Assembly: GCF_026914265.1 (NCBI RefSeq)
Contig: NC_069125.1
Location: forward strand, 4,413,056-4,477,055
Direction of reading: 5' to 3'
Source of the DNA: Mya arenaria
Taxonomy: Eukaryota > Mollusca > Bivalvia > Myida > Myidae
DNA length: 64,000 nt
Positions 13,701 to 28,400 of this stretch are shown in pieces. The position numbers were made by a program, and so were the translations under genes. The notes under the pieces were generated by a model that saw only the letters and a program-made list of their open reading frames with translations, was not told the DNA's origin and searched no databases. Within the stretch, counting starts at the first letter, position 1, and every line of letters starts with the position of its first letter.

Positions 13701-13800
13701 TTGTGTGTGTTTGCACTTTGTGCAACTGAACAAGATCCAATAAAAGGGTTTTTCACCAAATACACATAATAAATGAAATACATCAATTTATTCTTATAGT
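10791..13800. other. No supported gene
   Basis: AT-rich sequence. 11440-11620 looks like a worn copy of a short bivalve-type dispersed element ('gtggcataactctacaattact'). 12178-12345 holds a tRNA-like fragment. 12480-12730 repeats part of 7340-7490. Open frames of 60-100 codons at 12526-13560 show no domain and overlap each other in several frames. Confidence 0.4.
12178..12345 (-). repeat. tRNA-like SINE fragment
   Basis: On the minus strand a B-box-like GGCTCGATTCC (12212-12202) follows a short anticodon-arm-like stretch and AGCTCAATGG. The fold of a full tRNA is not preserved and flanks do not pair into an acceptor stem, so this is a tRNA-derived retroelement remnant rather than a tRNA gene. 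Confidence 0.45.
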
Positions 13801-13819
13801 TGGAATTTTGATGTTTGGC

Positions 13820-14562
<743 letters not shown>

Positions 14563-14569
14563 CATATAT

Positions 14570-16490
14570 TTTCCTCCCCGAGATAAACAAATGAATCAGA
14601 AAATGTAGTGAATGAGATGTTTAGTCGAAACACCATTGTATATGAAAAACATGATTTAGCAGGCATGTTGGAAAATAATGATCGACAAAGGATTTTAGAA
14701 CCTGTATTATCTATTGACAGTGTCTACAGTTCTTGGAACCATTCAACATTAATCCTATCCTTTTGGCCATTATGTGTATTTTAAGGTTACTTTAAATAAT
14801 TGCCAGCTTTTGTCCTGTGTAAAGCGGGCATGTCAACCAGACAAGTATTTATATACATGTATTGCATTAAAATGTAAAATTAAAGATTGTATTTTTCACA
14901 GTTTGATATAACTAGCTCGATTGTAAATCTGGCAAACCCGTAGAGAAAAACTTATCAATATTCAACATCATATATCGTACAAGAAGGCTCTTTTGTATTT
15001 ATTCATTCGTATTCAAACCGACCTTTAAAAACATTTGAACTTGTTTGTAATATTTAAACATTTGATGTGCACACTGACTAAGGTGCCTTTGTGTTTGCTT
15101 TGAACCCAACGAAGTCGTAAGAATATTAATTTTGACGACATTTCAACCGAAATGAAGCATTTTAATAACATAAGGTGCCCAATGTTACAATGAAGTGAAT
15201 AGATACATATTTAGTACTCGTATCGATTCCACCTTAATATGAATTCGTACTAAGTATTTTTATTACATTTTAAAACGCAATATTTATAATGTCAATACTA
15301 AAGATTAAGTTACACCAGATATGACAAGCTACGATTGCAATTGTCTTTATGTCTGCGAGGCTTCAACATAAGTTTTTGAAATATTGTTTTTTACTTTTTA
15401 ACCTTATTTGTGAAATAGAAAATCATCCAATCTGCAATTCAATTAATTACCTTATGTATCCAAAGCTTAAAGATGATACCGATCTAAAAGCATTTGCATT
15501 GCATTACCATGGTATGACATTTCCATTTTTAATTTCCTTAAGTAATCAAAGCGCTGAGAGTGCTGAAGGTGGTCGAGCGTTTACTTAAATAGTTGATATC
15601 ACACTAAACATACCGAAACAAACATGACAACTGTAATTATGTCAACAGCTAAATAATCATGATTAACATGAGTAGGTTTTGTTAAACTGTTATTACACTG
15701 GTAAAAACTCATAAACATCTAGGAAACAGGACGACAATAAACAATTATTAATCTTACAATGACACTGCAGTAGTCGAGTAAATACCCCAGGTAATTATCT
15801 TAAAAATATAATAATTCAACACCATAGTGTGTTTTTTTTTCATTCCGATATGAATCAATTTCGTTCCGACTCATGGTCCTAAATGTCTGGTCCAATCACA
15901 GCATGTACACATGTATACATGTATTATTTAATGAGTTGCTGCAAGGTATTCACAATGGGTTTATATTTTCTTATTACATAACATCATTAGATAATTTTAA
16001 ACATATTACTATGCTATGTTTGGAAGTTTTTTTCAAGATTATACAAACATACATATATAAGACAATAACTTATGTTATTGTTTTTATCAACTAGCTTCGC
16101 CAGCCGTACGGACAATCGACAAGAGTGTAGTTACGCCAGTCGACGAATACCGCATAATTAGTTGTATGTAAATAGATGTGGTTCTATATCACGCCTCCAA
16201 CATAATATAGGTTCAGGACTGGTCAAGCATTGATCCCATTTATTTTCATATTGGGCCAACAATTTATATCGTACCAAAATGTCTATATTCCGACTTCGAT
16301 GAATATTCAGATAAATAAATGAAACAGTTTAACATGTTAACAGGTTGTCGATGTGATAGTTACGTTTCGGGGTTATTAGTTGACCCGATGTAGGATACAT
16401 TATTTAGAATTTTGATTGTAAAGCGATCGTGACATTACAATAAATTTGTACGCTCAAACCGTGGGAAAGGTACATGTCAACCAAAATTGG
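14570..16490. other. No supported gene; second copy of the 9.9-10.8 kb block
   Basis: 14890-15590 is the direct diverged duplicate of 9900-10790. The two copies bracket 4.1 kb that includes the trinucleotide array. 15600-16490 is AT-rich with nothing recognised. Confidence 0.5.
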
Positions 16491-16494
16491 TTAC

Positions 16495-16860
16495 TTTCTT
16501 GAAATGCCAAGACTAACTGAAAATCAGCTAATTCAAGCATGGGTGATTCTCGCTAAAATTTCAAACCTAACTGACGTTAGTAGAACGTTTTGAAGTCACA
16601 CAGATGCAACATATCGCTCTCAATAACGCTGTCAACAAACTGGCTGTGTCTCAGATCGTCCAAATCTGGCAGAATACGCATCTGCGACGTCGTTTCCAAA
16701 CGACTTCTTGTACAGCATGCGATAACGGTATAAGTAATTGACCGTTTTGCGACGTCTTAGGCAAACTCGCAGGATGACATAGCCAATAGACCGCACGATG
16801 GACAAATAATGCTACCGCGTCATAGAGTGGCTCGTTTTAAATACCTGATAAGTCCTGAAA
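16495..16860 (+). pseudogene. Relic of a Tc1-type transposase
   Basis: Starting at 16503 the sequence reads MPRLTENQLIQAWVILA, which resembles the N-terminal helix-turn-helix of Tc1-family transposases. After frame changes it continues with LTDVSRTF, then RCQQTGCVSDRP, matching the family pattern of a second DNA-binding helix followed by QTG-x-V-x-DRP. Stops and shifts interrupt it within 150 bp, and the catalytic DDE part is not recognisable. No terminal inverted repeats were found. It is inactive. Confidence 0.7.
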
Positions 16861-17209
16861 AGAAATGAAGTCAACGTGTTGCCTTGGCCAGCCCTCATAC
16901 CAGATATAATATGAACCATATTGGGAATATCTGTGACGAGCTTGGTCACAGGGTCAGAGGGCAAAATTCAAAAGCGACATTAACAACCTGAATGACATAG
17001 TAAACGCTCTCCTTCAGGAATGGATTTATATTCAATTTGACGTCATAAGAGGTTCTGCTCCGTCGATGTGCATTATGGATAGATTGTTCAAATAATATTC
17101 CTGAATTTTCAGGTCTCAGGTTTTCACATTAATATTGTACAATTTTGAAAATCCGATCTGAAAGTGCATTACTAACTACGTAAGCCACCAATGATTTTCC
17201 TAGAAACTT

Positions 17210-17960
17210 ATAACTTCCTTGGCAATCAATGAGTTCCTCAGCGACCAGCAACTATCATAACAACTAGATAATTTCTTAATATCCACCAAATGCTTAAATA
17301 ATCAATGGCTTCCTGAGCAATGACTTTCTTTGAATCCAATGACTTCTTTTAACCTCTTTCTTCTTGACTATCTTCATTCATAGTAACCAAAGACTTCCTT
17401 AGCAACATTTGAATTTCTTAACAGCCAATGACTCAATAAGCAAGTAATAATATCCTTAGCAACAAAATACTTCCTTAACAGCCAATGACTTACTCATCAA
17501 AAACCTCCACTCATAGCAACCAATGACCTTTAAAGCAACCGATGTTTACCTCACCAGCTTCCTTCATTCATAACAACTAATGACATCTTTTTTATCAAAT
17601 GACTTCCTCAGCAACGATCGACTATCTTACCAGCAAATTTCTCCCTTAGCAACCACAAAATATCTTGACTTCATTCGCATCCAAAGACTTCCTTAGTAAC
17701 CATATTTTTCCTTAGCAACTACCTACATCTATATATCAATCCACGACTTCCTTGGCAAGTATTGACTTCCATAGCAACACTAGGATAACTTAGCCATCAC
17801 ATCCATTGTCCCTGGAAACAACCAGTTGACAATGTCTTGACACCAGTAGTAAAATATTGATTATCCTTTGCAAAGACAAACGTCCCTGTCAACTACCAAC
17901 TTTCGTTGCTACCACTTACATCTATGCTAGCAGCAACATCCATTTTTACTCATGACCATT
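17210..17960. repeat. Degenerate tandem repeat, 'caatgacttccttagcaac' type
   Basis: A motif close to CCAATGACTTCCTTAGCAAC recurs roughly every 20-60 bp with heavy divergence. No open frame of note. Confidence 0.65.
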
Positions 17961-20448
17961 TTAATCAGTTGAGCGATATAGGGTCATTTTGGCCTTCTTG
18001 TATTTGTATGCCCCAAAAGTGCAGCATTTAGAAATCGGGTCGTCCGCCCATCGGTCCCCATCGTTCCCGATCAATAATTAAAGAACGCATACCTCAACTA
18101 GGTTGGCAGATTGGTAGTGATCAGTAGATGCACCCAAATGATTTGAGGTCATTGCGTCAAAGGTCAAGGTTGCGGTAACCTCGAGCTGAAAATCCGTTTT
18201 CAATCAATAAATGGAGAGCATATAGACCTTAAGACGAGTTGACACCCACTAAATCTTGCATTGATATACCATTTTCATGTACAACGTTAAAATGTTTCAG
18301 ATCAATATTCTAAACGTCGTGAGAACGTTTGGTAGGTCAACAAGAAATATATGTTACATACTTAATGCTACCTGCCCAAACAGGCCAAAATACCTATCCT
18401 TCCAGCGATGCCTTTCGCAGCATTTGTCTTGTTGCTGTGAAAGTGTTTTTTAGAATATGATTAACAATAATTATATATTTATTCAATTTAATTTAAACCA
18501 TTCCATAACCTTGTGACACCACGTTACAGCATGCGTAAAGCGTTCGATTAAATAAGATCTGCGGTACACGTTAATTTTTCCATTCCGAATCATTATATAT
18601 ATTTTTCCATCCTAAAGAACCTAGTGAATTATAATGACTAAACACGTAACCGCGACAAGCAGACGTGGTTACTAGGCTTGCTCCTGTAGTTGTCATTCAT
18701 TATTGTACGATTTGAATGCATGCGACATATACCGGATATCCCATTCCATATTGGGTGTCATTGGATTTGTGCATATTTCCACGTGTTTATAATAAGCTAT
18801 TCATCTATTCCATTTGCCTTTAACTAAATTAAAGGAATCCTTCAGACACAATGATAATTTTCATGCGCAATGCTTTCGATAAAATATGAATATAGAGATA
18901 CGTGGGTTTTTTTCGATTCCAAAGCATCAAGTACATCATAGTAACAGACCACATTGGCCGACAAGTAGAAATAGTTAATGCACTAAGTATGACGAATGCA
19001 AACACTTTGAAATCATAATTTCTTGTTACCAACTATCGCACTTTTGTTCCCATTGCGTGATGTGATTCAAAGAACACGGTTACTTTTATGGAAATTACAT
19101 GTTTTTGTGTAAAATATATTTTATAGCATGTCCGCAACTTTTTTGATAAAACAAATAATACTTCGAGACCTAGTTTTCCTTGTCGCAGTTCATATTAATT
19201 TTATTATTTATAACTTCAATGTGGAAGGATCTTTTCCCTTGATCAAGAATAGCCAAAACATTAAAATTATATATTTAAAATTTGAAAGCTTGTATTAATT
19301 AATATGTCGTTATATAATACTCAACAAGGCTAACAGACTCACAGAATAAAAAACAAGATTGCCATACTACTGAGGTGATTTGCAAGTCATGTCAAATAAA
19401 ATCAAGTCGTTTAGATTGCTTCACTAGCAACAGTCAAAACAATCAATGTCATATTTATACTTGTTTGGTCTCGTGACCAGATAATGCCGATTAAACTAGT
19501 TGACTGGTCCGTTTTAACGTTTGTCTATTTACGATAGGGAAATAACTATCATACTGTGTGTTTCGTGATAATGACCAAAACTTTGTGAAAGCTTATTTAT
19601 TGAACCTTATTAATTCAAGGGTTAAAACTTATCATACGTACATGCGAGTAATAATGATACATTTTTAATTGATTAAAACTAACAATATGCTTTCACTTTC
19701 AAAGCGACGTTTTCCCAATTTATAAAATTGTATATTCTAAAAATCATTGCCTTACTTTATCTGCAGCACTCAACATCTTTTAGGAAGTATCAGTCGACAG
19801 AATTTTATTACTGGCTGATTATACAGTTATATTTCGATTTTAATATTGAGTGGAGGCACTCGTTTACGATTTGTAGGGTCAGACATCGTTCAAAATTCCG
19901 TGTAAAATGTGAACAAAATGCTTGTCAAATTGATAAACCATCATCAAAATCATCATCAAAATATCAAATTGTTTATGATTATTAAAAAACAATAAAAACA
20001 TAAAATGTGCCGAAAAGAGTTAGTTACGCTATTTAAAATTGAATTGGTTTAGGATTTGAAATACAAAGTTTGTTTATAAAATTTTAATATAGTTGTGGTT
20101 TTAAAACAAGGTCAGTGAATGGATCAGTTCATAATGTTCTTTCGAAAGAAATTGTCAATGCACACTGTCATATCATGTTCGACATATTGTATATGTATTC
20201 CTGTAGATGTTTTGCTCAAGTAGTATGTATCAGAACGTCAATAGCTATGAATTTAAACTTATTTTTGTCAACAATTGTTAAGAAAAGTATAAGTCATTGT
20301 TGCACGACAGTGTGTAGTTTGGTGTGGCTTGGAAAACAGAGTATTTTACTTGACAAGCTTGTTGACTGCTAACCAAACTTCAAGATTAAATTTAATAACT
20401 AGATGTATATTGTGAAATTGAAATTCACTTCATATATTTATTTTCCAG
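17961..20448. other. No supported gene; dispersed element 17.99-18.44 kb
   Basis: 17990-18440 has the look of a bivalve dispersed repeat ('gtcaaaggtcaaggttgcggtaacc', '..agcatttgtcttgtt'). The rest is AT-rich. A 67-codon minus frame at 18829-19032 starts with a hydrophobic stretch but has no supporting context. Any 5' UTR exon and promoter of the gene at 20515 should lie here, but I could not place them. Confidence 0.4.
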
Positions 20449-20752
20449 GCTGATAACGCTGGATAGAGGTCATCGATGCTTTTAAAATAAAGTGAATACG
20501 CAAACTGTTACTAAATGATGGATGTTACTGTAAGAACACCATCAGATGGACATCTCCATGTGCAACTTGAAGCGTCCGACAACGTTTCTCACGTCCATAC
20601 ATTCATAAAAGGTCGTCTTGGAATCGACGAACACGATCAAATATTGATTGATCTTTATTCGGATAAACCAGTTAGAGCAGACGATAGTCTAGAACAGTAT
20701 AGAAATGGCGGCTTTTGCTCATTTTACGTGGCGACAGATCGACAATGTTTCA
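20449..20752 (+). CDS. Exon with start codon and ubiquitin-like domain
   Basis: The acceptor at 20447-20448 (tattttccag) shows that an upstream 5' UTR exon exists. 20449-20514 is UTR, and TAA at 20512-20514 directly precedes ATG 20515 in frame; a second ATG follows at 20518. Residues 1-76 align end to end with the ubiquitin fold: a first strand MDVTVRT, then VQLEASDNVSHVHTFI in place of the SD-x-I-x-x-V helix start, GIDEHDQILI before the core strand, DDSLEQY matching the TLSDY turn, and a last strand SFYVA. There is no C-terminal Gly-Gly, so it would be an integral domain, not a conjugated modifier. The donor is at 20753, phase 1. Confidence 0.85.
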
Positions 20753-22352
20753 GTAAACATCAGTTTATATTGTATATTTATCGTTATATCTAACACAAGT
20801 TATTTTGTTTACATGATCTTTAAGATAAAGGAACAACGTCATTATGATGAATTTAAATAAAAACTTTTTCAAGAATATGAAATAAAAATTTCCACGGTTA
20901 TAATTATATCCCTGTGATTTCAATCGCGTTCATAGAAACAATTTGAATATTGATAAGAAAAAATATCGACAAAAATCGTAATTTGTTCTTTTATAGGAGA
21001 AGATGAACTGGGAGACCAAGAGCACAAAATAAATAAGGTTTGTATAACATGAACTACGACTGCTGCTGCAAATGACTTTCATCACTCATAATCATTTTGT
21101 TTATTATATGAAATTTCTGAGAAATATTTGTTGTCTTTTTTACAACGTTTTTATTTGCAAATAATATATTTGTATACTTAATTTCATTTTCCAGCTTATC
21201 TACTGTCTAGTTACTGGAAGCGAGAAACTGTCAACGATTATGTCCATTGCTGATGAAAACATCGATACAAAACCTTTTACAGATGTATCTACAAATACAA
21301 ACAGATGCATACAAGAACTGGACTGGTGCAAAGGGGAAATACACATGCGCACCATTATACGACTGGATTCAGAATCAGAAATTATAGATCCCATACAGAT
21401 GAGAGGGGCGTTGATTCATGTTAACACTGTCTTTGAAAGACTCAAGCAACGCTTTTTAACTTTTCGTGAAAATCTCCGATTATTTTTATTTATCAGCAAA
21501 ACGGTATGTGATTGTACTGACATGCTAGAGAACTGGGAAAACGGTATCAAAACAATAAAGAATAAAGCAGATGAATTCGAAAAGAACCAAGAAAATCAAA
21601 AACGGTTCGCTAAAGACCTACAAAAGAAAGTTAAGATCATGTTTGACAATGCATCTTCATGTCAAATCGAAGGTGACGCAGCTGCATCTGAAAAAGTATT
21701 GAACGTTAGGAACGGAACAAAGAGGTTTCTGAAAAAGTTGATTGAAACTATTACAAAGGATGCTGAAAACATTCTTTCCATTAAAGAACTCCTCACAGGA
21801 GCCACGACAAATGAAAACATAAATTTCCAGCATGCGAGGAAATCAGTCAAACAATTTGAAAGTAATTTTCACAACGTTCAGGCGATGGCCAATCTTGTGA
21901 TTCAGAACGGAAATGATTGTACCAAATATTGTCGAGAACAACTCGGCTTTTACGAAAGACAGCTGCCCGGTTTACAAAAGACACAATATGAGGCAGAGGA
22001 AAATAAAAAGAAAATTGATGAAAAACTCGCAGACCTGCGTTTGCAATGCGACAATCTTAGGGAACTTGAAAAACGATTAAGCACTAGATTGGACGAGTTA
22101 ATCGAAATACGAGACAATCCCTTTAAATATCTTTGGAACGCAGTTGTTACCACTGCAGCAATTGCATTGGTCCCATTAACAGGTAATTTTATAGTATTGC
22201 TGTTTATTTGTGCTCATCATATTTGAGCCTTCTTTGTGCCTTTTGGTATCTAGTGATGCCTAGACACTTTATCCGGGCTACCCTTTTGAAACTACCTGTC
22301 GTATCACAATGAAACTTAACAGGTGTTTTCATTATTATTATTATTATTATTA

Positions 22353-22439
<87 letters not shown>

Positions 22440-25400
22440 TATTATTATTTTTGATGTTGTTTTGTTTTGGTTGTTATTATTATAACACTTATAAGGTATT
22501 GATAATATATTTCATTGAAGATTATACAAGTATTAAACTAGCTTTCCTTGGCCCTATAACTTGTTTTACATCATTTTGCAGCTGGTCTGTCCCTTGGCCT
22601 TCTTGGATTGATTCGGGGGATAGATTGGAATAATCTAGATAGCGTTAGAGATGGCCTTAGAGAAGTGAGACGAAACCAACAAGAAAATGAAGAGAAGAGA
22701 AAGTCTGTTAAAGACGAGATTGACGGGTTAAGTAAGGAAAGAGAAAAGCTCACACACAAAACAGAGCGAACTTCAAAAAATATGGGTACGTCATGTATGG
22801 TATGGTCTAAATTGAATTTTGCTTTCAAACTTTAATATACAAAAAGTAATTTTATTCATTCAACAACTTGTCAAACCCGTTCTGAAAATAAACCTTTGTT
22901 TAGTACTAATGTATACGCTTAATGTTTTCGATTTCCCCTTTTTATAAGAATATTAAATGTACCCGACTACACCCAGGCAATAACAGCATATGGTTGTACG
23001 GTTGGAAAACCAGTGGCGTCCGTCTAATTTTATTAGTCTTGACCTGTGAAGTATGTTCGATATGTTCTAAAAACGATAAAAAGGGTTATTGTTTTTTCTT
23101 TTTAAATTAATTCGACCGACGTTGCCCAAGTGCTTGATTCAAGCATATCCCAATGAGTCAGCAAGCGCCGTTGAATTTAGTTTGAAAGAAAATCAAAACA
23201 CTACTTTATCGTGTTTTTTCACAAGGATTACATACACATATGTAGTTATCGATAGGATTATCAGTTAGTCATACCATTCCAAATTATCGGTGAATATCGT
23301 TGGCACATGTTGAAATAAGTACAGTTTTACTCCGGGCGATAAGAAATCGGTCATATGTGTTCTCACTAGGTCATTTTGAAAGCATTTTGAGCTGTAGATG
23401 ATTAACACTTGAAGAGCAATGGCATTTATGGTTAATCCTTTATAGGAGGCCTTTCCACGAAAAGTATCATTGTATTTTCAGGATTGTTCAACGTTTGACA
23501 AAGTTGGCGTTTTAAGCAAGTAGATGTGATTTTTAGGCAGGTGTTCATGTCTACCGCTTAATAATATACGTTGTCACAGTCACAGTTGGGAAATAGTTAT
23601 AAGTTGGGTGTAATGTCATATTATGTTGTTTAATCAATTTCTGAATAGGTTTGAGAGATTTTGGGTCTTTTGGTGGGCTGTAAAGGTGGGGGAGTACAAG
23701 TGGTGAGGGTCAAACCAATGCACCGAATACCTGTGATCACAGTTACATGCAAAGGTCCAGCCAGACACTGCGATATTGCAATATGAATTCCTATTAAACG
23801 TTTTTACTGCCTAAAACTTGACAATGAATAATATGTTTGTTTAACCGCAGGGCTACTAGCCTTTCAGATTATAAACATTCGTATAGCAGGACACAAAACA
23901 TCCTCCAAAATATATATTTTGGTTTTAATTATATTTATATTTATCAAAAATTACATCTCGCAGAATGTTTATGTTAGCGTTTTCGGGTTTTACGGCTCCT
24001 AAGACTCAGAAATTTCAACACGTAATGAACAGCCTTTATGGCAAATGTCATTCAGTTTGTTATTTCCTTTTTTATAGTTTTATTGGGTTGCCGCGTTACA
24101 TGTCCGCTGGCTCAATTACCGGAACCTGACTACACTTGTAATTCAAGATGTATTATTTAACTCAGTACAAAATGGTTTTGCAAACATGGGGTATTTAAAA
24201 TGCGTACTTTATAGAAGCATTACAATTAAAAAAACGTAAATGTGAACAAACTCATTCAACATCGACGATAAATACAGCCAACAAGATCTTTGGCTTTGTT
24301 TGTTTTTTTGCTAAATTATTTAAGACCAGTTGTGAAGAAGGCTTATAACATTTAGGATCAATCCCTAAATCGTTCCCGGGATAGAAATCAGTACTTGTGT
24401 AGTTGTGCCCGATTTGTGAGGCTGTGAGTTTCCTTGGTAAACCCCTTGGTTTTGTGGCTGACACATATACCATTCTCACCCTCAGATGTGAAAAAGGTGA
24501 TTAGACAGAGAGAAAGAGAAATAGAGGAGAGAGTGATATATATTTATTTATATATATTTTAAATGCATCATTCTAGTAAACATTTGTATAATTTATGGAT
24601 TAATAAAGATTTCTAGTATACCCTACTGTTGAATTGTCGCAGTTAAAGGGCTAGCCAAAGATATATCTAAGCTTAGAATATTTTAATTTTGTTTTCGCAA
24701 AACATATTTATATATTACAGAAACGTTAAAGACTTCAATACAAGTATTACCGAAAATATCGAGCGGAGTTGGAAAAGTGAGCGACAGTGTTGATGATGTT
24801 GTCCAGACTTTCAAGGTTTGTGGCCGAAGCAATTATACATTTACGCATTGTAGTAATTAGTTTGTGAGTTTTTAATTTTGTCATTTTAAGAGTGAAGAAT
24901 TAAGTGTTTATTCTATTAACAAATCAAAGATTATAAACTTCAATCAGGAAGATGTAAAATGGAAAATTGACTTGGTACAGACAAAGTGGTCAAATAAAAC
25001 ATAGGCTATGCTCGTAAAACATGGACAATAAAAGACAAATCAATTAGATAAGTTTGGAGAGTGATAAAATTAATCCAATGCTAGACAAACTGTTGATTTT
25101 AAACGTTTTCATCTCTTATATACAGTAAAAAAATATTAACATTTATGTTTTAATTCGAATGACTTAACAACTCGAACACAATTCATGTTTACTTTTTTTG
25201 TTGAAATCTTTGTAGGATTTTGAAAAAGTTACTTTTTCATTTGACGTGAGAGAGCTACTGATGGAAAGAAGTATGTCTTACAAAAACGACCCGCACGTGA
25301 GTTTTATTTAAGGGTCTTTCACATGCGTTCACACATGGCAATTTAAGCATTTTATCCTTTTATTAATAATAGGTTTGTACATTGATATTGATATAATGTA

Positions 25401-28400
25401 TATTATTCCAGGCAATCGGCGGCGAAATACAGTTCACAAAAGAAGAGGAGGCGGTAATATTAATTGGGAAGCTAGGTAACCTTTTTTACAAACACAATTA
25501 CAAAAATGGTGTTCTTTTCCCTTAATTTATAGTTTATGTATTATCGTAATAGTATCAAAGTTAAAAAAGACAGCTCAATCTACACGAAATCTTTATTGAT
25601 ATACCTTTATAAGGAACCGTAAATGAAACAACATCATAAGACATTATGTATGGGTCCCAAGATTGAACACTTGCATTGCAATCTTTTATATTGGATTCCA
25701 ATTTTGAATTTCTCAGAAACTATAATTCCGAGCATTTTCTTTAACAAAGACATTGACGTTTCAGTATTCTAGCGTTTAAAATGTTTTCGACTTACTGAAA
25801 TATAATTGGTTTATACGTTTCAGAGTTTGTGGACAAACATGTTTTGAATATGCTAAATATGACAAAACGACTACTCAAAGTTCTGAGAAATGCTGACGAG
25901 CTGATCAATGGCGTTCAGGTAAAGAAAAAGGTTGACAACACGTTTTAGCAGTCGACAGTAAGGGAACAGTAGTTTTAATTTTGGTGAACGTCAAATTCAG
26001 TAGAAGACACTGAATGTAAAATTAAGCATTAATAATGTATCTGTCTCTTAACACTAAACTCTTTAGAAGCGTTTTAGACAAATATCCAATTTCGAATATG
26101 CGGCTCGGCTTGACCGTGGTTTTTAAAATATGTTATTATTGACTATTTCTTCGATATATTTCATCCGCGCCAGCATGTTTGCTATGCCACACTGTCTGGT
26201 TCAAGTTGAGACTTCTCAAGTTGGTTGCAGTCTCATGCCTTTCTTGTAGAGTTCGGACTTCACGCCTCTATTTGTTAGATTCAAGTCGACATTAGTTAAT
26301 CCAAACCTATCACAAAAATAACATAAATTCTAAGAATATATATATATAAATGAAAAGAAACATACCAATAATCACACGTTTGAACATGAATTAGTATGTA
26401 TTATATGCATGTAGTTATTAGACTGACATTGCAATAAGTATCATTGCTTATAGGAGGATGGCCGTAGTGTTGTCCCAAATCTCGACAAGGACATATATGT
26501 CCGTGATCCCGGCAAGTTCAAATATCGTTCAGCGTATGATGCTGTATTGCAAGTGCTGCGAACAAGGGCTGGTAAGGGTGCACCACACGCTTATTGTTGA
26601 ATTCATGTTGGTGATAAAGAATTTGTATAAATATGTTATTATGCCTTTCAGTTTTCAATGACACAATGAACACAGACATTATCCTAACTTTAAATCAAGA
26701 TCTCATTTAAAAGCACTAGCACCAATGTCAATACGATTACAGATATACAACGTCACAAGACATCAAACATATTACACAAATTCTAAGTTTTGAATATTAT
26801 TGTGATAACTACCTCGGCACGGTCAGTGAAAACATAGTAAAAACACCTTGTGTTAAACCAGTTTGGAAGCGCCTTAACTCACATATTTATATTCATTCCA
26901 TCAAGTGCTACGGGAAAACAAAGCATTCAACCATGGACTAGGTACTTTCAAAACTATCAGTGTCAATTGAAGATTGTAAAAAATTCAATAAGTTCTTACA
27001 ATCCCACCACAAAAGATAAAGACAACTAAGAATAGTCGAAAATCGTTGTGTATGCTGCTCGTCTAACACACACTTATTTCATATCCGTATAGTCCTAACA
27101 CTATATAAGATTATAATGCAATTATCAATGTTTGCCCCCACTGAATTGGCGGCGGGCACTTCCAGGGTATTTAGACAACATGCATGTAAATTGTATACAT
27201 CCTATCCCTGGTGCAGGAATATCTTTGAATATTTCTGGGTCCAAAGTGTTTTAGTCATCGAGAACCTATGGGGAAAAATAGAGAAGTATATTTTGCGGAC
27301 GGCGTTTCAATAAGCCCTGTCAAACTCCATCCGGTCACTTGTAGTATGAATTTTCAAATCTGTGAGACGCTTCCCCTATGGTAAAGAGCCTTTATATGTG
27401 CATTATGGATTTATTTAATGCGACTACGTATTTCCCAGCCAACAAATAGCGTAATGGCAATGTTGTGACAACTTTGTAGCAACTTAAACCGTTTATATTG
27501 TTTTAATGTAATAACATAACGTTCTCACAACGTATAAACGTGGGTGCTTCTTAAAGTTGTGACAACGTGACTTAGGCAACCAATACACAACCTTAATTAA
27601 ACGTTGACACAACGTTGAGACAACAATGCATTACAACATTATCACAACGTTTCATCTTCATACATGCAAATCATTTAAATATGCTTGAATTGAATGGCTT
27701 ATTCCATCACACATAATGTGTAATTTATGGTTTGTTTTCAGGAAAATAGTGACAATTAAATGTAGGCACTAGCGGTGTCACAACTTTATACAACAACCTT
27801 ATAATGACACAAACTTTAAACAACGTAACCGTACCAATATGTTCTTGCTTAGTTCTATATTCGAAATGCATAAAATATGATAAAACAAAAAATAAATTCT
27901 GTTTTAGCTCGTTTAAGAAGCAGTCTGGAAAGCATGCACACTGCTAGTGATCTCCTTGAACTGATACTGAGTTTGTTCTCGAAAAAGTATAAATCACTAG
28001 AGGTAAGAAGTACTTACATGGATACCAGTTTGAAATGGGTGTTTTAGTTTATTTCTTATGCAATGTACCTTTGGTCAGGGTTGGTCCAATCTTTAGAAAA
28101 AAATGTTTCTTAAATAAAGTTTTAAATAGTACATTTAATACATTTCTATAGTTCATATACCTGTTTTTGATAGACGAGATGTTGTGTTCGTGTGCTTAAT
28201 GGTATTCGTTATTCTGGATGCGATCCTGCAAATCAAAAACCTCATCTATTCCAAGCATAAAACTTACACTGGCGAGTAGATTAAAACAGTTCATTAGCAA
28301 TAATACCATATAGTACATTACTGTTCATAAGTCCCCTAGCACCGGTTTAAGCTGCATTCCATTTAGACTTCGACTATCCCAGAAGGCCAGCACCGTTGAT

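Noticed and set aside
18829..19032. 67-codon frame with a signal-peptide-like start
   Set aside because: Single short frame with no homology, no partner exon and no transcript signals.
24252..24479. 75-codon minus-strand frame in intron 4 of the ubiquitin-like gene
   Set aside because: Resembles worn SINE-tail sequence more than protein; no splice context.
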